64,000 bases of DNA from Microbacterium galbinum (GCF_023101185.1 NZ_CP078077.1:1641630-1705629), one strand, 5' to 3'; counted from the stretch's first letter, positions 1 to 9,680 are shown. Notes: generated by a model not told the origin, from the sequence alone. Numbers and translations are program-made.

Positions 1-61
1 GATCATCGGCGCCCCGTTCTTCATCTGGATCGTCCGCCGTCAGAAGGTGCGTGAGCTGTGA
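1..61 (+). CDS. 3' end of FecCD-type iron-siderophore permease (partial)
   Basis: Only the last 19 codons are visible. The reading frame ends with the peptide IIGAPFFIWIVRRQKVREL and a TGA at 59-61. GAPFFIWIVRR is typical of the C-terminal end of FecCD/BtuC-family permeases, the membrane subunits of iron-siderophore or cobalamin ABC importers. The stop overlaps the GTG start of a second permease (GTGA), so this is the first permease of a translationally coupled operon whose 5' part lies left of the window. Confidence 0.8.
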   Translation, partial: IIGAPFFIWIVRRQKVREL

Positions 62-1176
62 CCACGACCGACCGCACGAAATCCTCGGGAAGCACCGGCC
101 CCGCCGGTGCCCCCGAACACACGCTCGACCGCCCGGAGCAGACGGCATCCGCCCGCGTCGCCGCCATCGTCGCCGGGCGCCGTGCGCGCCACCGCCGCCA
201 CGCCAGCGCGACGATCGTGCTCGGCATCCTCGTCTTCGCGCTGTTCGCCGTCGCGCTCATGGTCGGCAACACGTTCTACACGCCCGACGAGGTCATCCGC
301 GTGATCCTCGGCGAGACCGTGCCCGGGGCCTCGTTCACGGTCGGCGACCTGCGTCTGCCGCGCGCGGTGCTCGCGATCCTCACCGGTTTCGGATTCGGCA
401 TCGCAGGCGTGAGCTTCCAGACCCTGCTGCGCAACCCGCTCGCCTCGCCCGACATCATCGGCATCTCGGCGGGGGCGGGCGCGGCGGCCGTGTTCGGCAT
501 CATCGTGCTGTCGCTCAACGGCCCGGTCGTCTCGGTCTTCGCGCTGGCGGGAGCCGTGCTCACCGCGCTCGTGATCTACCTGCTCTCGATCAAGGGCGGC
601 TTCGCGGGCACCCGGCTCATCCTGATCGGCATCGGCGTCGCGGCCATGCTGCAGAGCCTCATCTCGTACATGCTGTCGCGCGCCGCGAACTGGGACATCC
701 AGACCGCGATGCAGTGGCTCACCGGCAGCCTCAACAACGCCTCGTGGGAGCGGGTGCTGCCGATGGCGATCGCCGCGGCCGTGATCGTTCCGCTGATGCT
801 GTCGCAGGGGCGGGCGCTGGGCGCCCTGCAGCTCGGCGACGACTCGGCATCCGGCCTCGGCATCCGCGTGAACGTCACCCGCCTGCTGTTCATCCTCGGG
901 GCCGTCACCCTGCTCGCCTTCGCGACCGCCGCGACGGGGCCGATCGCCTTCGTCGCGTTCATGGCCGGTCCGATCGCTGCACGCATCACCGGCCCCGGCG
1001 CGAACCTGCTGCTGCCCAGCGCCTTCGTCGGCGCCGTGCTCGTGCTCGGCAGCGACCTGATCGCCCAGTTCCTGCTCGGCACCCGCTACCCGGTCGGCGT
1101 CGTCACCGGCGTGCTCGGCGCGCCGTATCTGATCTACCTGCTCATCCGCACCAACCGCTCGGGAGGATCGCTGTGA
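58..1176 (+). CDS. FecCD family iron-siderophore ABC transporter permease
   Basis: 372 aa. It starts at a GTG that overlaps the stop of the preceding permease. After a cytoplasmic, Arg-rich N-terminus of about 45 residues (longer than the usual family member), hydrophobic segments follow throughout, with the family's GFGFGIAGVSFQTLLRNPLA region and the C-terminal GVLGAPYLIYLL stretch. With the upstream permease it should form the membrane channel of a heterodimeric siderophore importer; the ATPase and the siderophore-interacting protein follow directly. No substrate-binding protein is visible and it probably lies upstream. The siderophore type cannot be read from the sequence. Confidence 0.93.
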   Translation: MTTTDRTKSSGSTGPAGAPEHTLDRPEQTASARVAAIVAGRRARHRRHASATIVLGILVFALFAVALMVGNTFYTPDEVIRVILGETVPGASFTVGDLRLPRAVLAILTGFGFGIAGVSFQTLLRNPLASPDIIGISAGAGAAAVFGIIVLSLNGPVVSVFALAGAVLTALVIYLLSIKGGFAGTRLILIGIGVAAMLQSLISYMLSRAANWDIQTAMQWLTGSLNNASWERVLPMAIAAAVIVPLMLSQGRALGALQLGDDSASGLGIRVNVTRLLFILGAVTLLAFATAATGPIAFVAFMAGPIAARITGPGANLLLPSAFVGAVLVLGSDLIAQFLLGTRYPVGVVTGVLGAPYLIYLLIRTNRSGGSL

Positions 1177-1973
1177 CCGTCTCGCACAGCCTGTCGGCCG
1201 AAGGGGTCACCCTCTCCTACGGCGACCGCACCATCATCGACGGCCTCGACCTCACGGTCGCGCCCGGCAAGATCACGACGATCGTCGGGGCGAACGGATG
1301 CGGCAAGTCGACGCTCCTGCGCTCGCTGGCGCGCCTGCTCTCGCCGGCCGCCGGGCAGATCGTGCTCGACGGCAAGTCCGTGCACGCGCGACCGACCAAA
1401 GAGGTCGCCCGCATCCTGGGACTGCTGCCGCAGTCGCCGGTCGCCCCCGAGGGGATCGCCGTCGCCGACCTCGTCGGGCGCGGACGGCATCCGCATCAGA
1501 AGACGCTCGCCCGCTGGAGCGCCCACGACTACGAGGTCGTCGCCGATGCGCTCGACGCCACCGGGGTGACCGAGCTCGCCGACCGCAGCGTCGACGAACT
1601 CTCGGGCGGACAGCGCCAGCGCGTGTGGATCGCGATGGCGCTCGCGCAGGAGACCGACATCCTGCTGCTCGACGAGCCCACCACGTTCCTCGATGTCGCC
1701 CACCAGGTCGAGGTGCTCGACCTGCTCACCGACCTCAGCGTCGCCCGCGGCACCACGATCGTGATGGTGCTGCACGACCTGAATCTCGCCGCGCGCTACG
1801 CCGACGAGCTCGTGGCGATGAAGGAGGGGCGCGTGCACGCGATCGGCGCCCCGGCCGAGGTCGTCACCGCCGAACTCGTCGAAGAGGTCTTCGGCCTCGC
1901 CAATCAGATCACCATCGACCCGGTCTCCGGCAAGCCGATGGTCACACCCATCGGGAGGCACCATGTCCGCTGA
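1173..1973 (+). CDS. Iron-siderophore ABC transporter ATP-binding protein (FecE/FepC-like)
   Basis: 266 aa. It starts at the GTG that overlaps the permease stop by 4 nt, so the two are translationally coupled. Walker A GANGCGKST is at residues 39-47, the Q-loop LLPQ near 84-87, the signature LSGGQRQR at 143-150, Walker B ILLLDEPT at 163-170, and the H-loop VLHDLN follows. This is the single-domain cytosolic ATPase that energises the two FecCD permeases. The LSGGQRQRVWIAMALAQ region and the LLDEPTTFLD sequence are characteristic of the FecE/FhuC subfamily. Confidence 0.95.
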   Translation: MTVSHSLSAEGVTLSYGDRTIIDGLDLTVAPGKITTIVGANGCGKSTLLRSLARLLSPAAGQIVLDGKSVHARPTKEVARILGLLPQSPVAPEGIAVADLVGRGRHPHQKTLARWSAHDYEVVADALDATGVTELADRSVDELSGGQRQRVWIAMALAQETDILLLDEPTTFLDVAHQVEVLDLLTDLSVARGTTIVMVLHDLNLAARYADELVAMKEGRVHAIGAPAEVVTAELVEEVFGLANQITIDPVSGKPMVTPIGRHHVR

Positions 1974-2922
1974 GACCACCACCACCGAGAAGCCCGCGTA
2001 CATCCTCGCCCGTGCCGAGGTGCGCCGGGTCGAGCGCGTCTCGCCCAACTTCGTGCGGGTGACCTTCGGTGGCGCGGACCTCGACGAGTTCGGCACGCCG
2101 GGTGGGGTGTTCGACGCCCGCATCAAGCTGATCTTCCCGCCGGCATCCGGCATCCTGCCCCCGCTGGAGCGCGACACCCCCGACTGGTGGGCGTCGTTCC
2201 TGGCCGTGCCCGAAGACGAGCGCGGAACCATGCGCACGTACTCGATCCGCGACCTGCGGGTCGATCCGGCCTCGGGCGACACCGAGGTCGACATCGACTT
2301 CGTGCTGCACCTCGCGCCCGGCCTCACCGGTCCCGCGTCGCGCTGGGCGAGCGCGGCCGAAGCTGGCCAGGAGCTCATCATCATCGGACCGCGTCGCGGC
2401 GTGGTCGCGGGCGGCGGCACCGAGTACCGACCCGGCGATGCGCCCTCGGTCGTGCTGGTGGGCGACGAGACCGCGGCCCCCGCGATCGCGCGCATCCTCG
2501 AAGACGCCCCGCGCGACCTGCGCGGCACGGCGTTCATCGAGGTGCCGTCGGCGGCCGACGAGCTCGCGATCGACGCTCCCGCCGGGGTCGAGGTGCACTG
2601 GCTGGCGCGCGACGCCGACCAGGCCCACGGGCTCCAGGTCATTCCGGCGGTGCTCGCGCACCTCGGAGACGCGGATGCCTCGGACGAGATCGCGGTGAAG
2701 GACATCGAGAGCGACGATCTGCTGTGGGAGACGCCGGCGTACTCGGGGCTGGGCGAGGAGATCGCGGCATCCGACGCCCCCGGCGATCGGTACTTCTGGA
2801 TCGCCGGCGAGAGCGGTGTGGTCACGACCCTCCGCCGTCACCTCGTCAAGGACCTCGGCATCGACCGCGGCCAGGTGGCGTTCATGGGCTACTGGCGCCG
2901 CGGCGTCGCCATGCGCGGCTGA
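1963..2922 (+). CDS. Siderophore-interacting protein, FAD/NAD(P)H ferric-siderophore reductase
   Basis: 319 aa. The ATG overlaps the ATPase gene by 11 nt. The protein belongs to the SIP/ViuB family: an N-terminal FAD-binding barrel with RTYSIRD at 91-97 (the R-x-Y-S flavin signature), then an NAD(P)H-binding half ending in YFWIAGESGVVTTLRRHL and GYWRRGVA, the family's characteristic C-terminus. The expected role is reduction of the imported ferric siderophore in the cytosol to release iron. Its place as last gene of the uptake operon supports this. A hairpin terminator follows at about 3026-3057. Confidence 0.93.
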   Translation: MSAETTTTEKPAYILARAEVRRVERVSPNFVRVTFGGADLDEFGTPGGVFDARIKLIFPPASGILPPLERDTPDWWASFLAVPEDERGTMRTYSIRDLRVDPASGDTEVDIDFVLHLAPGLTGPASRWASAAEAGQELIIIGPRRGVVAGGGTEYRPGDAPSVVLVGDETAAPAIARILEDAPRDLRGTAFIEVPSAADELAIDAPAGVEVHWLARDADQAHGLQVIPAVLAHLGDADASDEIAVKDIESDDLLWETPAYSGLGEEIAASDAPGDRYFWIAGESGVVTTLRRHLVKDLGIDRGQVAFMGYWRRGVAMRG

Positions 2923-2959
2923 GTTCGCGAGGCTGAGTTCGCGAGGCCGCCCCACAAGC

Positions 2960-3023
2960 GCACTGATCGGTGCGAAATGTCGGATATGGCGGTCCAGAAC
3001 CGACGTTTCGCACCGATCGATGC
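2960..3023. repeat. 64-bp palindromic element, family A copy 1
   Basis: Two 24-bp arms (2960-2983 and 3000-3023) flank a 16-nt centre. They pair with three mismatches; the arm core is GATCGGTGCGAAATG. Two further copies of exactly the same total length lie at 18520 and 31780, all intergenic. Here it sits between convergent genes. Confidence 0.9.
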
Positions 3024-3025
3024 AG

Positions 3026-3057
3026 AAGTCCCGCCACCCGGATGGGCGGCGGGACTT
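3026..3057. terminator. Bidirectional hairpin between convergent genes
   Basis: Perfect 10-bp arms AAGTCCCGCC (3026-3035) and GGCGGGACTT (3048-3057) are separated by a 12-nt loop. The hairpin lies between the ends of the siderophore-interacting protein gene and the hydrolase gene, so it can serve both strands. Confidence 0.6.
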
Positions 3058-3089
3058 TCGCTGGGCCGGACGGATGCCGTGAGGCGGGG

Positions 3090-4006
<917 letters not shown>

Positions 4007-4014
4007 ATGTCAAG

Positions 4015-4020
4015 TAGACT
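4015..4020 (+). promoter_or_regulatory. -10 box of leaderless tetR promoter
   Basis: TAGACT followed by six bases (tctcgc) and the ATG at 4027. With a start site about 7 nt after the -10, the mRNA would begin at the start codon. No ribosome site is seen. Confidence 0.6.
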
Positions 4021-4026
4021 TCTCGC

Positions 4027-4590
4027 ATGACCGAAGACGAGGCACGCGAACGCATCCTCTCCGCCGCCGAGGAGCTCTACTACCGCAAGGGATACGCGGC
4101 CGTCGGCATGGACGAGCTGCGCCAGTCCGCCGGCGTGTCGCTGCGCCGCCTCTACGGTCTCTTCCCCGCGAAGAACGACATCGTCGCGGCGGTGCTCGAG
4201 CGCAAGCACGGCGAGTGGGAGTCCGGCCTGACGGCCGCCGTGACGGATGCCGGGGGCGACCCTCGCGCCCGCCTGCTCGCCGTCTACGGGTACCTCGAGG
4301 ACTGGTTCTGCACCGACGACTTCCGCGGCTGCGCGTTCATCAACGCGTTCGGCGAGCTCGGCGGCACGAATCCCGAGGTCGCCGAGATCGTGCGCTCGCA
4401 CAAGGCGTCGTTCCAGGAGTACATGTCGGGCCTGGTCGCGAGCACGGGCGCCTCGCCCCTCCTCGCCGCGCAGCTGTCGATCCTCGCCGAGGGTGCACAG
4501 AGCACGGCGGCCATCTCGGGCGACGCGGCGGTCGCGGCTCAGGCGCGGGGTGCCGCCGAGGTGCTGATCGACGCGGCGGTTGCGGCCTGA
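4027..4590 (+). CDS. TetR family transcriptional regulator
   Basis: 187 aa. The N-terminal helix-turn-helix spans residues 1-55 (RERILSAAEELYYRKGY, VGMDELRQSAGVSLRRLYGLF), typical of TetR/AcrR proteins, followed by an all-alpha ligand-binding domain containing DWFCTDDFRGCAFINAFGELG. The two GAGAACGATCGTTCTC palindromes in front of it and of the divergent hydrolase gene mark it as a local repressor of both genes. The inducer is unknown. The start is ATG 4027, placed 6 nt behind a -10 box. Confidence 0.93.
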   Translation: MTEDEARERILSAAEELYYRKGYAAVGMDELRQSAGVSLRRLYGLFPAKNDIVAAVLERKHGEWESGLTAAVTDAGGDPRARLLAVYGYLEDWFCTDDFRGCAFINAFGELGGTNPEVAEIVRSHKASFQEYMSGLVASTGASPLLAAQLSILAEGAQSTAAISGDAAVAAQARGAAEVLIDAAVAA

Positions 4591-4708
4591 ATCCGGCCGA
4601 TTCTCGAAGCGCAGTGCGGCCGGCCCAATTCGCTAGCCAGGCTAGACAATTGCCAGGCGAGAGTCAAGGCCCCTGCGGCGGCGCCGACCCCTCGGTATCG
4701 TCCGGGGC

Positions 4709-5494
4709 ATGGAGTCACAGACGAAGGGCATCGCCCGACAGAGCCTGATCATCGCCGCGGCATCCTTCATGCTGATCGCGGCCGCCGTCGGCGCCGGAGC
4801 GTTCGGCGGAGCATCCGTCGACGATCTGCAGGACGGCGCACTCTCGGCGCAGGGGTCGTACCTCGCGCCCGCCGGCCCCGCGTTCTCGATCTGGTCGCTG
4901 ATCTACATCGGCCTGCTCGCGTACACGGTGTGGCAGGCGCTGCCCGCGCAACGGGCGGATGCTCGGCAACAGGCCGTCGGCGGATGGATCGCCGCATCGA
5001 TGGTGCTGAACGGCCTCTGGTTGGTGACCGCGCGGTTCCTGACGCTGTGGCTCACGGTGATCGTGATCGCGCTGCTGGTGGCGGTGCTCGCCCGGGTGAT
5101 CGTGCTCCTCGGGCGGTTCCCCGCGAAGAACCTCGCCGACCGCATCCTCACCGACGGCGCCAACGGCCTGCACTTCGGCTGGGTCACGATCGCGACGGTG
5201 GCGAACACCGCGGCGTGGTTCACCCAGATCGCCCCGGCGGACTGGGCGGATCAGGCGGATGTCTGGGCCGTCGCCGTGCTCGTGGTGGTGGCGGTCATCG
5301 GTGTCGCGGCGGCACTCGTGACCGGCCGCATCGCCCCGGCGCTCGCGACGGCATGGGGCCTCGTCTGGCTCGCCGTCGGACGCTTCACCGACGCCCCGGA
5401 GAGCGTGCCGACCGGCATCGCGGCCCTCGTGGTCGCCGTCGTGCTCGTGCTCGCGGGCGTGATCGGGGTCGTGCGGGGGCGGGCGGCTCGCTGA
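4709..5494 (+). CDS. TspO/MBR-like tryptophan-rich integral membrane protein
   Basis: 261 aa, almost entirely hydrophobic, with about seven membrane segments. The stretch YLAPAGPAFSIWSLIYIG (about 51-68), the Trp-rich loops and the NGLHFGWVTIATVANTAAW segment resemble the TspO/MBR superfamily in its longer actinobacterial form; classical TspO has five helices and about 160 residues. TspO proteins bind porphyrins and other small ligands, but the role of the long form is unknown. The start is ATG 4709, 7 nt after a TATCGT -10 box. The call rests on pattern memory and is moderate. Confidence 0.65.
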   Translation: MESQTKGIARQSLIIAAASFMLIAAAVGAGAFGGASVDDLQDGALSAQGSYLAPAGPAFSIWSLIYIGLLAYTVWQALPAQRADARQQAVGGWIAASMVLNGLWLVTARFLTLWLTVIVIALLVAVLARVIVLLGRFPAKNLADRILTDGANGLHFGWVTIATVANTAAWFTQIAPADWADQADVWAVAVLVVVAVIGVAAALVTGRIAPALATAWGLVWLAVGRFTDAPESVPTGIAALVVAVVLVLAGVIGVVRGRAAR

Positions 5495-5507
5495 GACATC
5501 ACTTCGG

Positions 5508-5513
5508 TATCGT
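5508..5513 (+). promoter_or_regulatory. -10 box of leaderless DUF1905 gene
   Basis: TATCGT followed by gtgcgc and ATG at 5520, the same 6-nt spacing seen at many starts in this window. Confidence 0.55.
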
Positions 5514-5519
5514 GTGCGC

Positions 5520-5792
5520 ATGGCCACCGAGAAGAAGACATTCACCACGGCGATCGGCGTCGACGTCAAGGGCGAGACGTGGAGTTGCGTCGAGATCCCG
5601 GATTCGGCCGAGTTCTTCGGCACGGGGAAGACCGTCAGGGTCGATGCCGTGGTCGACGACCTCATCCTGGAGAACGTCGGTGCGATGGTCACGGGAACCG
5701 GCGGTCACATGGTCTCGCTGAGCGCGAAGGTTCGCAAGGCACTCGGCAAGGACATCGGCGACGAGGTTCAGGTGACCGTCACCCCGCGATAA
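5520..5792 (+). CDS. DUF1905 domain protein
   Basis: 90 aa, starting at ATG 5520; an in-frame GTG two codons upstream is less likely. It has the small beta-barrel pattern of DUF1905: a WSCVEIP segment, FFGTGKTVRVDAVVDD, GGHMVSLSAKVRKALGKDIGD and a terminal VQVTVTPR strand. The function of DUF1905 is unknown. The domain often occurs alone or fused to YdeI-type sequences. The gene converges on kdpE with only 6 bp between the stops and has no obvious functional link to it. Confidence 0.8.
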   Translation: MATEKKTFTTAIGVDVKGETWSCVEIPDSAEFFGTGKTVRVDAVVDDLILENVGAMVTGTGGHMVSLSAKVRKALGKDIGDEVQVTVTPR

Positions 5793-5798
5793 CGCGGC

Positions 5799-6470
5799 TC
5801 AGACGACGAGGCGGTAGCCCATCCCCGACTCGGTCAGCAGGTGCACGGGCGCGCTGGGCTCCTGCTCGAGCTTCTTGCGCAGCTGCGACATGTACAGCCG
5901 CAGGTAGCCGGAGTCGGAGACCTGCTCGCTGCCCCAGATCTCCTTCAGCAGGTCCTGGCGGGTGACGAGGGCTCCCGGATGCCGCGACAGATGCTCGAGC
6001 ATCCGCCACTCCGTCGGGGTGAGGTGCACGCGCGATCCGCCGCGCGTGACGGTCTTGGTCGCGAGGTCGACGACCACGTCGCCGAACGCCACGGTCGACT
6101 CGCCGCCGGCCGGAACCGCGCGCCGCGACAGCGCCCGCAGGCGGGCGAGGAGCTCGTCGACCTGGAACGGCTTGGTGACGAAGTCGTCGGCCCCGGCATC
6201 CAGCGCCTCGACCTTGTCGGCTGAGCCCGTGCGTCCCGAGACGACGATGATGGGCACGTTCGTCCAGCCGCGCAGGGCCTGGATCACCTCGATGCCGTCG
6301 AGTCGCGGCATGCCGAGGTCGAGCATGATGAGGTCGGGGTGGGTCTGGGCGGCGGCGGCGACCGCGGCGGCACCGTCGGCCGCGACGACCACCTCGTATC
6401 CGTGCGCGGCGAGCGTGATGCGCAGCGCCCGCACCATCTGCGGATCGTCGTCGGCGATGAGGAGCTTCAC
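5799..6470 (-). CDS. kdpE: KdpE, OmpR-family response regulator of the potassium system
   Basis: 223 aa. The receiver domain (1-120) carries acidic residues DDD at 7-9, phospho-acceptor Asp51 (LIMLDLGMP) and VTKPF with the conserved Lys. The C-terminal winged-helix domain (about 125-223) contains LTPTEWRMLEHLSRHPG and the SGYLRLYMSQLRKKLE recognition region. The start overlaps the kdpD stop by 4 nt. It is expected to activate the kdpFABC promoter when phosphorylated by KdpD under K+ limitation. It is last in the kdp operon here. Confidence 0.96.
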   Translation of the reverse strand: MKLLIADDDPQMVRALRITLAAHGYEVVVAADGAAAVAAAAQTHPDLIMLDLGMPRLDGIEVIQALRGWTNVPIIVVSGRTGSADKVEALDAGADDFVTKPFQVDELLARLRALSRRAVPAGGESTVAFGDVVVDLATKTVTRGGSRVHLTPTEWRMLEHLSRHPGALVTRQDLLKEIWGSEQVSDSGYLRLYMSQLRKKLEQEPSAPVHLLTESGMGYRLVV

Positions 6471-8977
6471 TCCGTGTCCTCCGTGTCGGCGCCGGCCAGC
6501 GGCAGTGAGATGACCATCGTGAGGCCGCCCCCGGGGGTGTCCTCGGGAGTCAGGCTACCGCCCATGCCCTCGGCGAAACCGCGCGACAGGGCGAGTCCGA
6601 GACCCAGGCCGGTCGTGTTGTCGGTGTCGCCGAAGCGCTGGAACGGCTGGAAGATGCTGTCGCGCCGCTCCACCGGCACGCCCTCGCCGCGGTCGATGAT
6701 GCGGATCTCGGCCCGCTCGCCCAGGGCGCTCGTCGACACGAGCACGCGGGTTCCGGCGGGGGAGTGGCGGTGCGCGTTCGCGAGCACGTTCACGATCACG
6801 CGCTGCAGCAGCACCGGGTCGGCCTGCAGGGCGGGGAGAGCCGGATCCAGGGCGAGCTCGACGTCGGCCGGCCCGAGACCGAGTTCGTCGACCGCGGCGA
6901 GGACGGGGCCGGTGGCATCGAGGCGCGTCGACGAGACCGCGAGCACGCCCGCTTCGACCCGGCTGACGTCGAGCAGGTCGGTGACGAGGGTCGACAGGGT
7001 CGCGAGACTCTCGTCGGCCGTGGCGAGCAGCTCGGCGCGGTCGTCGGGCGAGAGGTCGTGGGCTCCGCGCAGTCCGCCGATCGCCGCGACCGCCGAGGCG
7101 AGCGGGCGGCGCAGATCGTGGCTGAGCGCCGAGAGCAGGGCGCTGCGCACCTGGTCGGTCTCGGCCAGTGCGGCGGCCTCCTTCGCCGTCTCGCGCAGCC
7201 CGGTGTGCTCGATCGCGGCCGAGAGCTGCGCCACGATCGCATCGAGCAGGCGCCGGGCCGGGGCGTCCAGCGCATCGCCGCTGAGTTCGAGCACGGCGTG
7301 CGAGGCGCCGACCTCGACCGTCGTGGTGCGACCGTCGGCGAGCGGCTCGCCGTCGCTGGCCAGCACCTCGCCCTCGGCCGTGAGCAGTCGCACGCCGCTC
7401 AGCCCGAACGCCTCGCGCGTGCGGCTGACCATCGCCAGCACGGCATTGTCCCCGCGCAGCACGTTGCCGGCGACGGCCGCGAGCAGTTCGGCCTCGGCGG
7501 TCGCTCGCTTGGCGGTGCGGGCACGGCGGGCGGCCTGGTCGACGATGATGCTCACGAGGATCGCGATCACGACGTAGAGGGCGAGGGCGAGCACGTGCAG
7601 GGGGTGCGCGACGGTGATCGTGAACAGCGGCGCGACGAAGAGGAAGTCGAGGGTGATGCCCGACAGCACGGCCGCGAACACGGCGGGACGGATGCCGCCG
7701 ATCAGGGCCACCACGACCACGAGCAGTTGATACGCGAGCACCTCGGAGGTGATCGACTCGGGGCTGCGGAACGCGAACATGATCCACGACAGCAGCGGCC
7801 CGAAGGCGAGCGCGACCGCGAAGCCGAGCAGTTGCCGTCGCCAGCCGAGCGCCCCGCCGGTGATCCGGGGGAGGGCGATGCGTCCGCCCGCCGCGGCGTG
7901 CGTGACGATGTGCACGTCGATGTCGCCCGAGCGGCGGATGACCTCGGACCCGATGCCCGGTCCGGTCAGTGCCGCCATCAGCCGTCCGCGCCGGCTCACG
8001 CCGATGACGAGCTGCGTGGCATCCGCTCCCTGCGCGAATTCGACGAGGGCGCCGGGGATGTCGTCGCCGATGATCTGGTGGAAGCTGCCGCCGAGCGACT
8101 CGACCAGCGCACGCTGCGCCGCGAGTGCGCCGGGGGTCTCGTCGCGCAGGCCGTCCTGCGTGGAGATGTGCACCGCGAGCAGTTCGCCGCCCGCCGAACG
8201 GGCGGCGATGCGGGCGCCGCGACGCAGCAGGGTCTCGCCCTCGGGGCCTCCGGTCAACGCCACGACCACGCGCTCGCGGGCCTGCCAGGTGCCTTCGATG
8301 CCCTGCTCGGCGCGGTAGCTGCGCAGGGCGCTGTCGACCTCGTCGGCGAGCCACAGCAGGGCCAGTTCGCGCAGCGCCGTGAGGTTGCCCAGCCGGAAGT
8401 AGTTCGAGAGAGCGGCGTCGATGCGCTCGGCCGGGTAGACCAGACCCGCCGAGAGGCGGTCGCGGAGGGTCTGCGGGGCCAGGTCGACGACCTCGATCTC
8501 GTCCGCGGCCCGCACCACGGCATCCGGGATCGTCTCCTGCTGCGCGATGCCGGTGATCTTCTCGACCACCGCGTTGAGCGACTCGATGTGCTGCACGTTC
8601 ACGGTCGTGACGACGTCGATCCCGGCATCCCGGATCGCCTCGACGTCCTGCCAGCGTTTCGGATGCCGCGAACCCGGAACGTTCGTGTGCGCGAGCTCGT
8701 CGACCAGGGCGATCTCGGGCCGGCGGGCGATCACGGCGTCGACGTCGAGCTCGGTGAGCGCGATGCCCCGGTGCTCGGTGGTGCGCCGCGGCACCTCGGG
8801 CAGACCGATCGTCTGGGCGAGGGTCGCGGCACGGCCGTGGGTCTCGACGACCGCGATCACGACATCGCGGCCGTCGTCGAGCAGGCGTCGCCCCTCGGCG
8901 AGCATCTCGAAGGTCTTGCCGACGCCGGGGGCCGCGCCGAGGAGAACGCGGAGACGGCCCCGCCGCTCTCGTGTCAT
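6467..8977 (-). CDS. kdpD: KdpD, osmosensitive K+ channel sensor histidine kinase
   Basis: 836 aa. The N-terminal KdpD domain (about 1-205) has Walker A GAAPGVGKT and the VDELAHTNVPGSRHPKRWQD motif; a USP-like domain follows (about 215-355). Four clustered membrane helices lie at about 375-485, then a GAF-like region. The kinase core has phospho-His620 in SALSHDLRRPLAS and N, G1 and G2 boxes (NVLANAHRHSP, IIDRGEGVP, TGLGLGLALSRG). Full length for the family. It shares 4-nt overlaps with kdpC upstream and kdpE downstream. It senses low K+ and controls KdpE. Confidence 0.96.
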   Translation of the reverse strand: MTRERRGRLRVLLGAAPGVGKTFEMLAEGRRLLDDGRDVVIAVVETHGRAATLAQTIGLPEVPRRTTEHRGIALTELDVDAVIARRPEIALVDELAHTNVPGSRHPKRWQDVEAIRDAGIDVVTTVNVQHIESLNAVVEKITGIAQQETIPDAVVRAADEIEVVDLAPQTLRDRLSAGLVYPAERIDAALSNYFRLGNLTALRELALLWLADEVDSALRSYRAEQGIEGTWQARERVVVALTGGPEGETLLRRGARIAARSAGGELLAVHISTQDGLRDETPGALAAQRALVESLGGSFHQIIGDDIPGALVEFAQGADATQLVIGVSRRGRLMAALTGPGIGSEVIRRSGDIDVHIVTHAAAGGRIALPRITGGALGWRRQLLGFAVALAFGPLLSWIMFAFRSPESITSEVLAYQLLVVVVALIGGIRPAVFAAVLSGITLDFLFVAPLFTITVAHPLHVLALALYVVIAILVSIIVDQAARRARTAKRATAEAELLAAVAGNVLRGDNAVLAMVSRTREAFGLSGVRLLTAEGEVLASDGEPLADGRTTTVEVGASHAVLELSGDALDAPARRLLDAIVAQLSAAIEHTGLRETAKEAAALAETDQVRSALLSALSHDLRRPLASAVAAIGGLRGAHDLSPDDRAELLATADESLATLSTLVTDLLDVSRVEAGVLAVSSTRLDATGPVLAAVDELGLGPADVELALDPALPALQADPVLLQRVIVNVLANAHRHSPAGTRVLVSTSALGERAEIRIIDRGEGVPVERRDSIFQPFQRFGDTDNTTGLGLGLALSRGFAEGMGGSLTPEDTPGGGLTMVISLPLAGADTEDTE

Positions 8978-9576
8978 TCGCCCTCCCGCTCATCGAGCGC
9001 GAGATTGAGTTCGGCGACGTTGATGCGCTCTTCGCCGAGGAATCCCAGATCCCGCCCTTGAATCCTAGACTCCACGAGCTGGCGCACCGTGCCCTCGTCG
9101 AGGTCGCGCGCTGCCGCCACGCGCGGCACCTGCAGCAGGGCGTACGCGACGCTGATGTGCGGGTCGAGTCCCGAGCCGGATGCCGTCACCGCATCGGCCG
9201 GCACCTCGGCGGGGCTGACGCCCTCGCGCTCGGCGATGGTGGCTGTGCGCTCCTCGATCGCGGCGATCAGGTCGGCGTTCTCGGGGCCGAGGTTGCTGCC
9301 GCTGGAGGCCGCGCCGTCGTAGCCGTCGCCGGCGGCCGAAGGGCGGGACTGGAAGTACTCGGGAAGCGCGTCGCCGTCGGCATCCGTAAAGGACTGGCCG
9401 ATCAGCGCGCTGCCCCTGTCGTCGGCGAGGTGCGAACCGTTCGCCTGCGCGGGCAGGATCAGCTGGCCGATGCCGGTGACGACGAGCGTGTATCCGACGC
9501 CGAGCACGAGGGTGAGGACGAGCATCGCGCGGACGGCGACGCCCGCGGTACGGACGGTGGTGCGGGTGGACGACAT
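8974..9576 (-). CDS. kdpC: KdpC, potassium-transporting ATPase subunit C
   Basis: 200 aa. One N-terminal membrane helix (about 15-38), then the periplasmic-side domain with the family hallmarks LILPAQANGS, GQSFTDADGDALPEYFQSRPSAA (seen in pieces), ASGSGLDPHIS and VNVAELNLALD. KdpC stabilises the KdpFABC complex. The gene follows kdpB after 104 bp, a gap that contains a long inverted repeat, and overlaps kdpD by 4 nt. A weak AAAGGCC precedes the ATG. Confidence 0.96.
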   Translation of the reverse strand: MSSTRTTVRTAGVAVRAMLVLTLVLGVGYTLVVTGIGQLILPAQANGSHLADDRGSALIGQSFTDADGDALPEYFQSRPSAAGDGYDGAASSGSNLGPENADLIAAIEERTATIAEREGVSPAEVPADAVTASGSGLDPHISVAYALLQVPRVAAARDLDEGTVRQLVESRIQGRDLGFLGEERINVAELNLALDEREGE

Positions 9577-9605
9577 GAGGGGCCTTTCGGAGAGTCTTGT
9601 GGTGG

Positions 9606-9673
9606 CCCTTCGTCTCGCTCCGCTCGCTCAGGAACCGGTTCCTGAGCGAGGAGCGGAGCGACGAGACGAAGGG
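9606..9673. repeat. Long inverted repeat between kdpB and kdpC
   Basis: The left arm (9606-9636) starts CCCTTCGTCTCGCTCCGCTC; the right arm (9637-9673) is its reverse complement with small insertions and ends GACGAGACGAAGGG. The arms meet at the palindrome GGAACCGGTTCC with no loop. This is a strong potential cruciform or mRNA hairpin inside the kdp operon. It could lower kdpCDE expression relative to kdpFAB (inference). Confidence 0.85.
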
Positions 9674-9680
9674 CGGACGG

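Noticed and set aside
1134..2825. Long open frame on the minus strand opposite the siderophore genes
   Set aside because: It is a mirror of high-GC coding frames, with no ribosome site and low-complexity Ser/Arg content. The same holds for many long antisense frames, for example 4715-5692 and 24034-25905.
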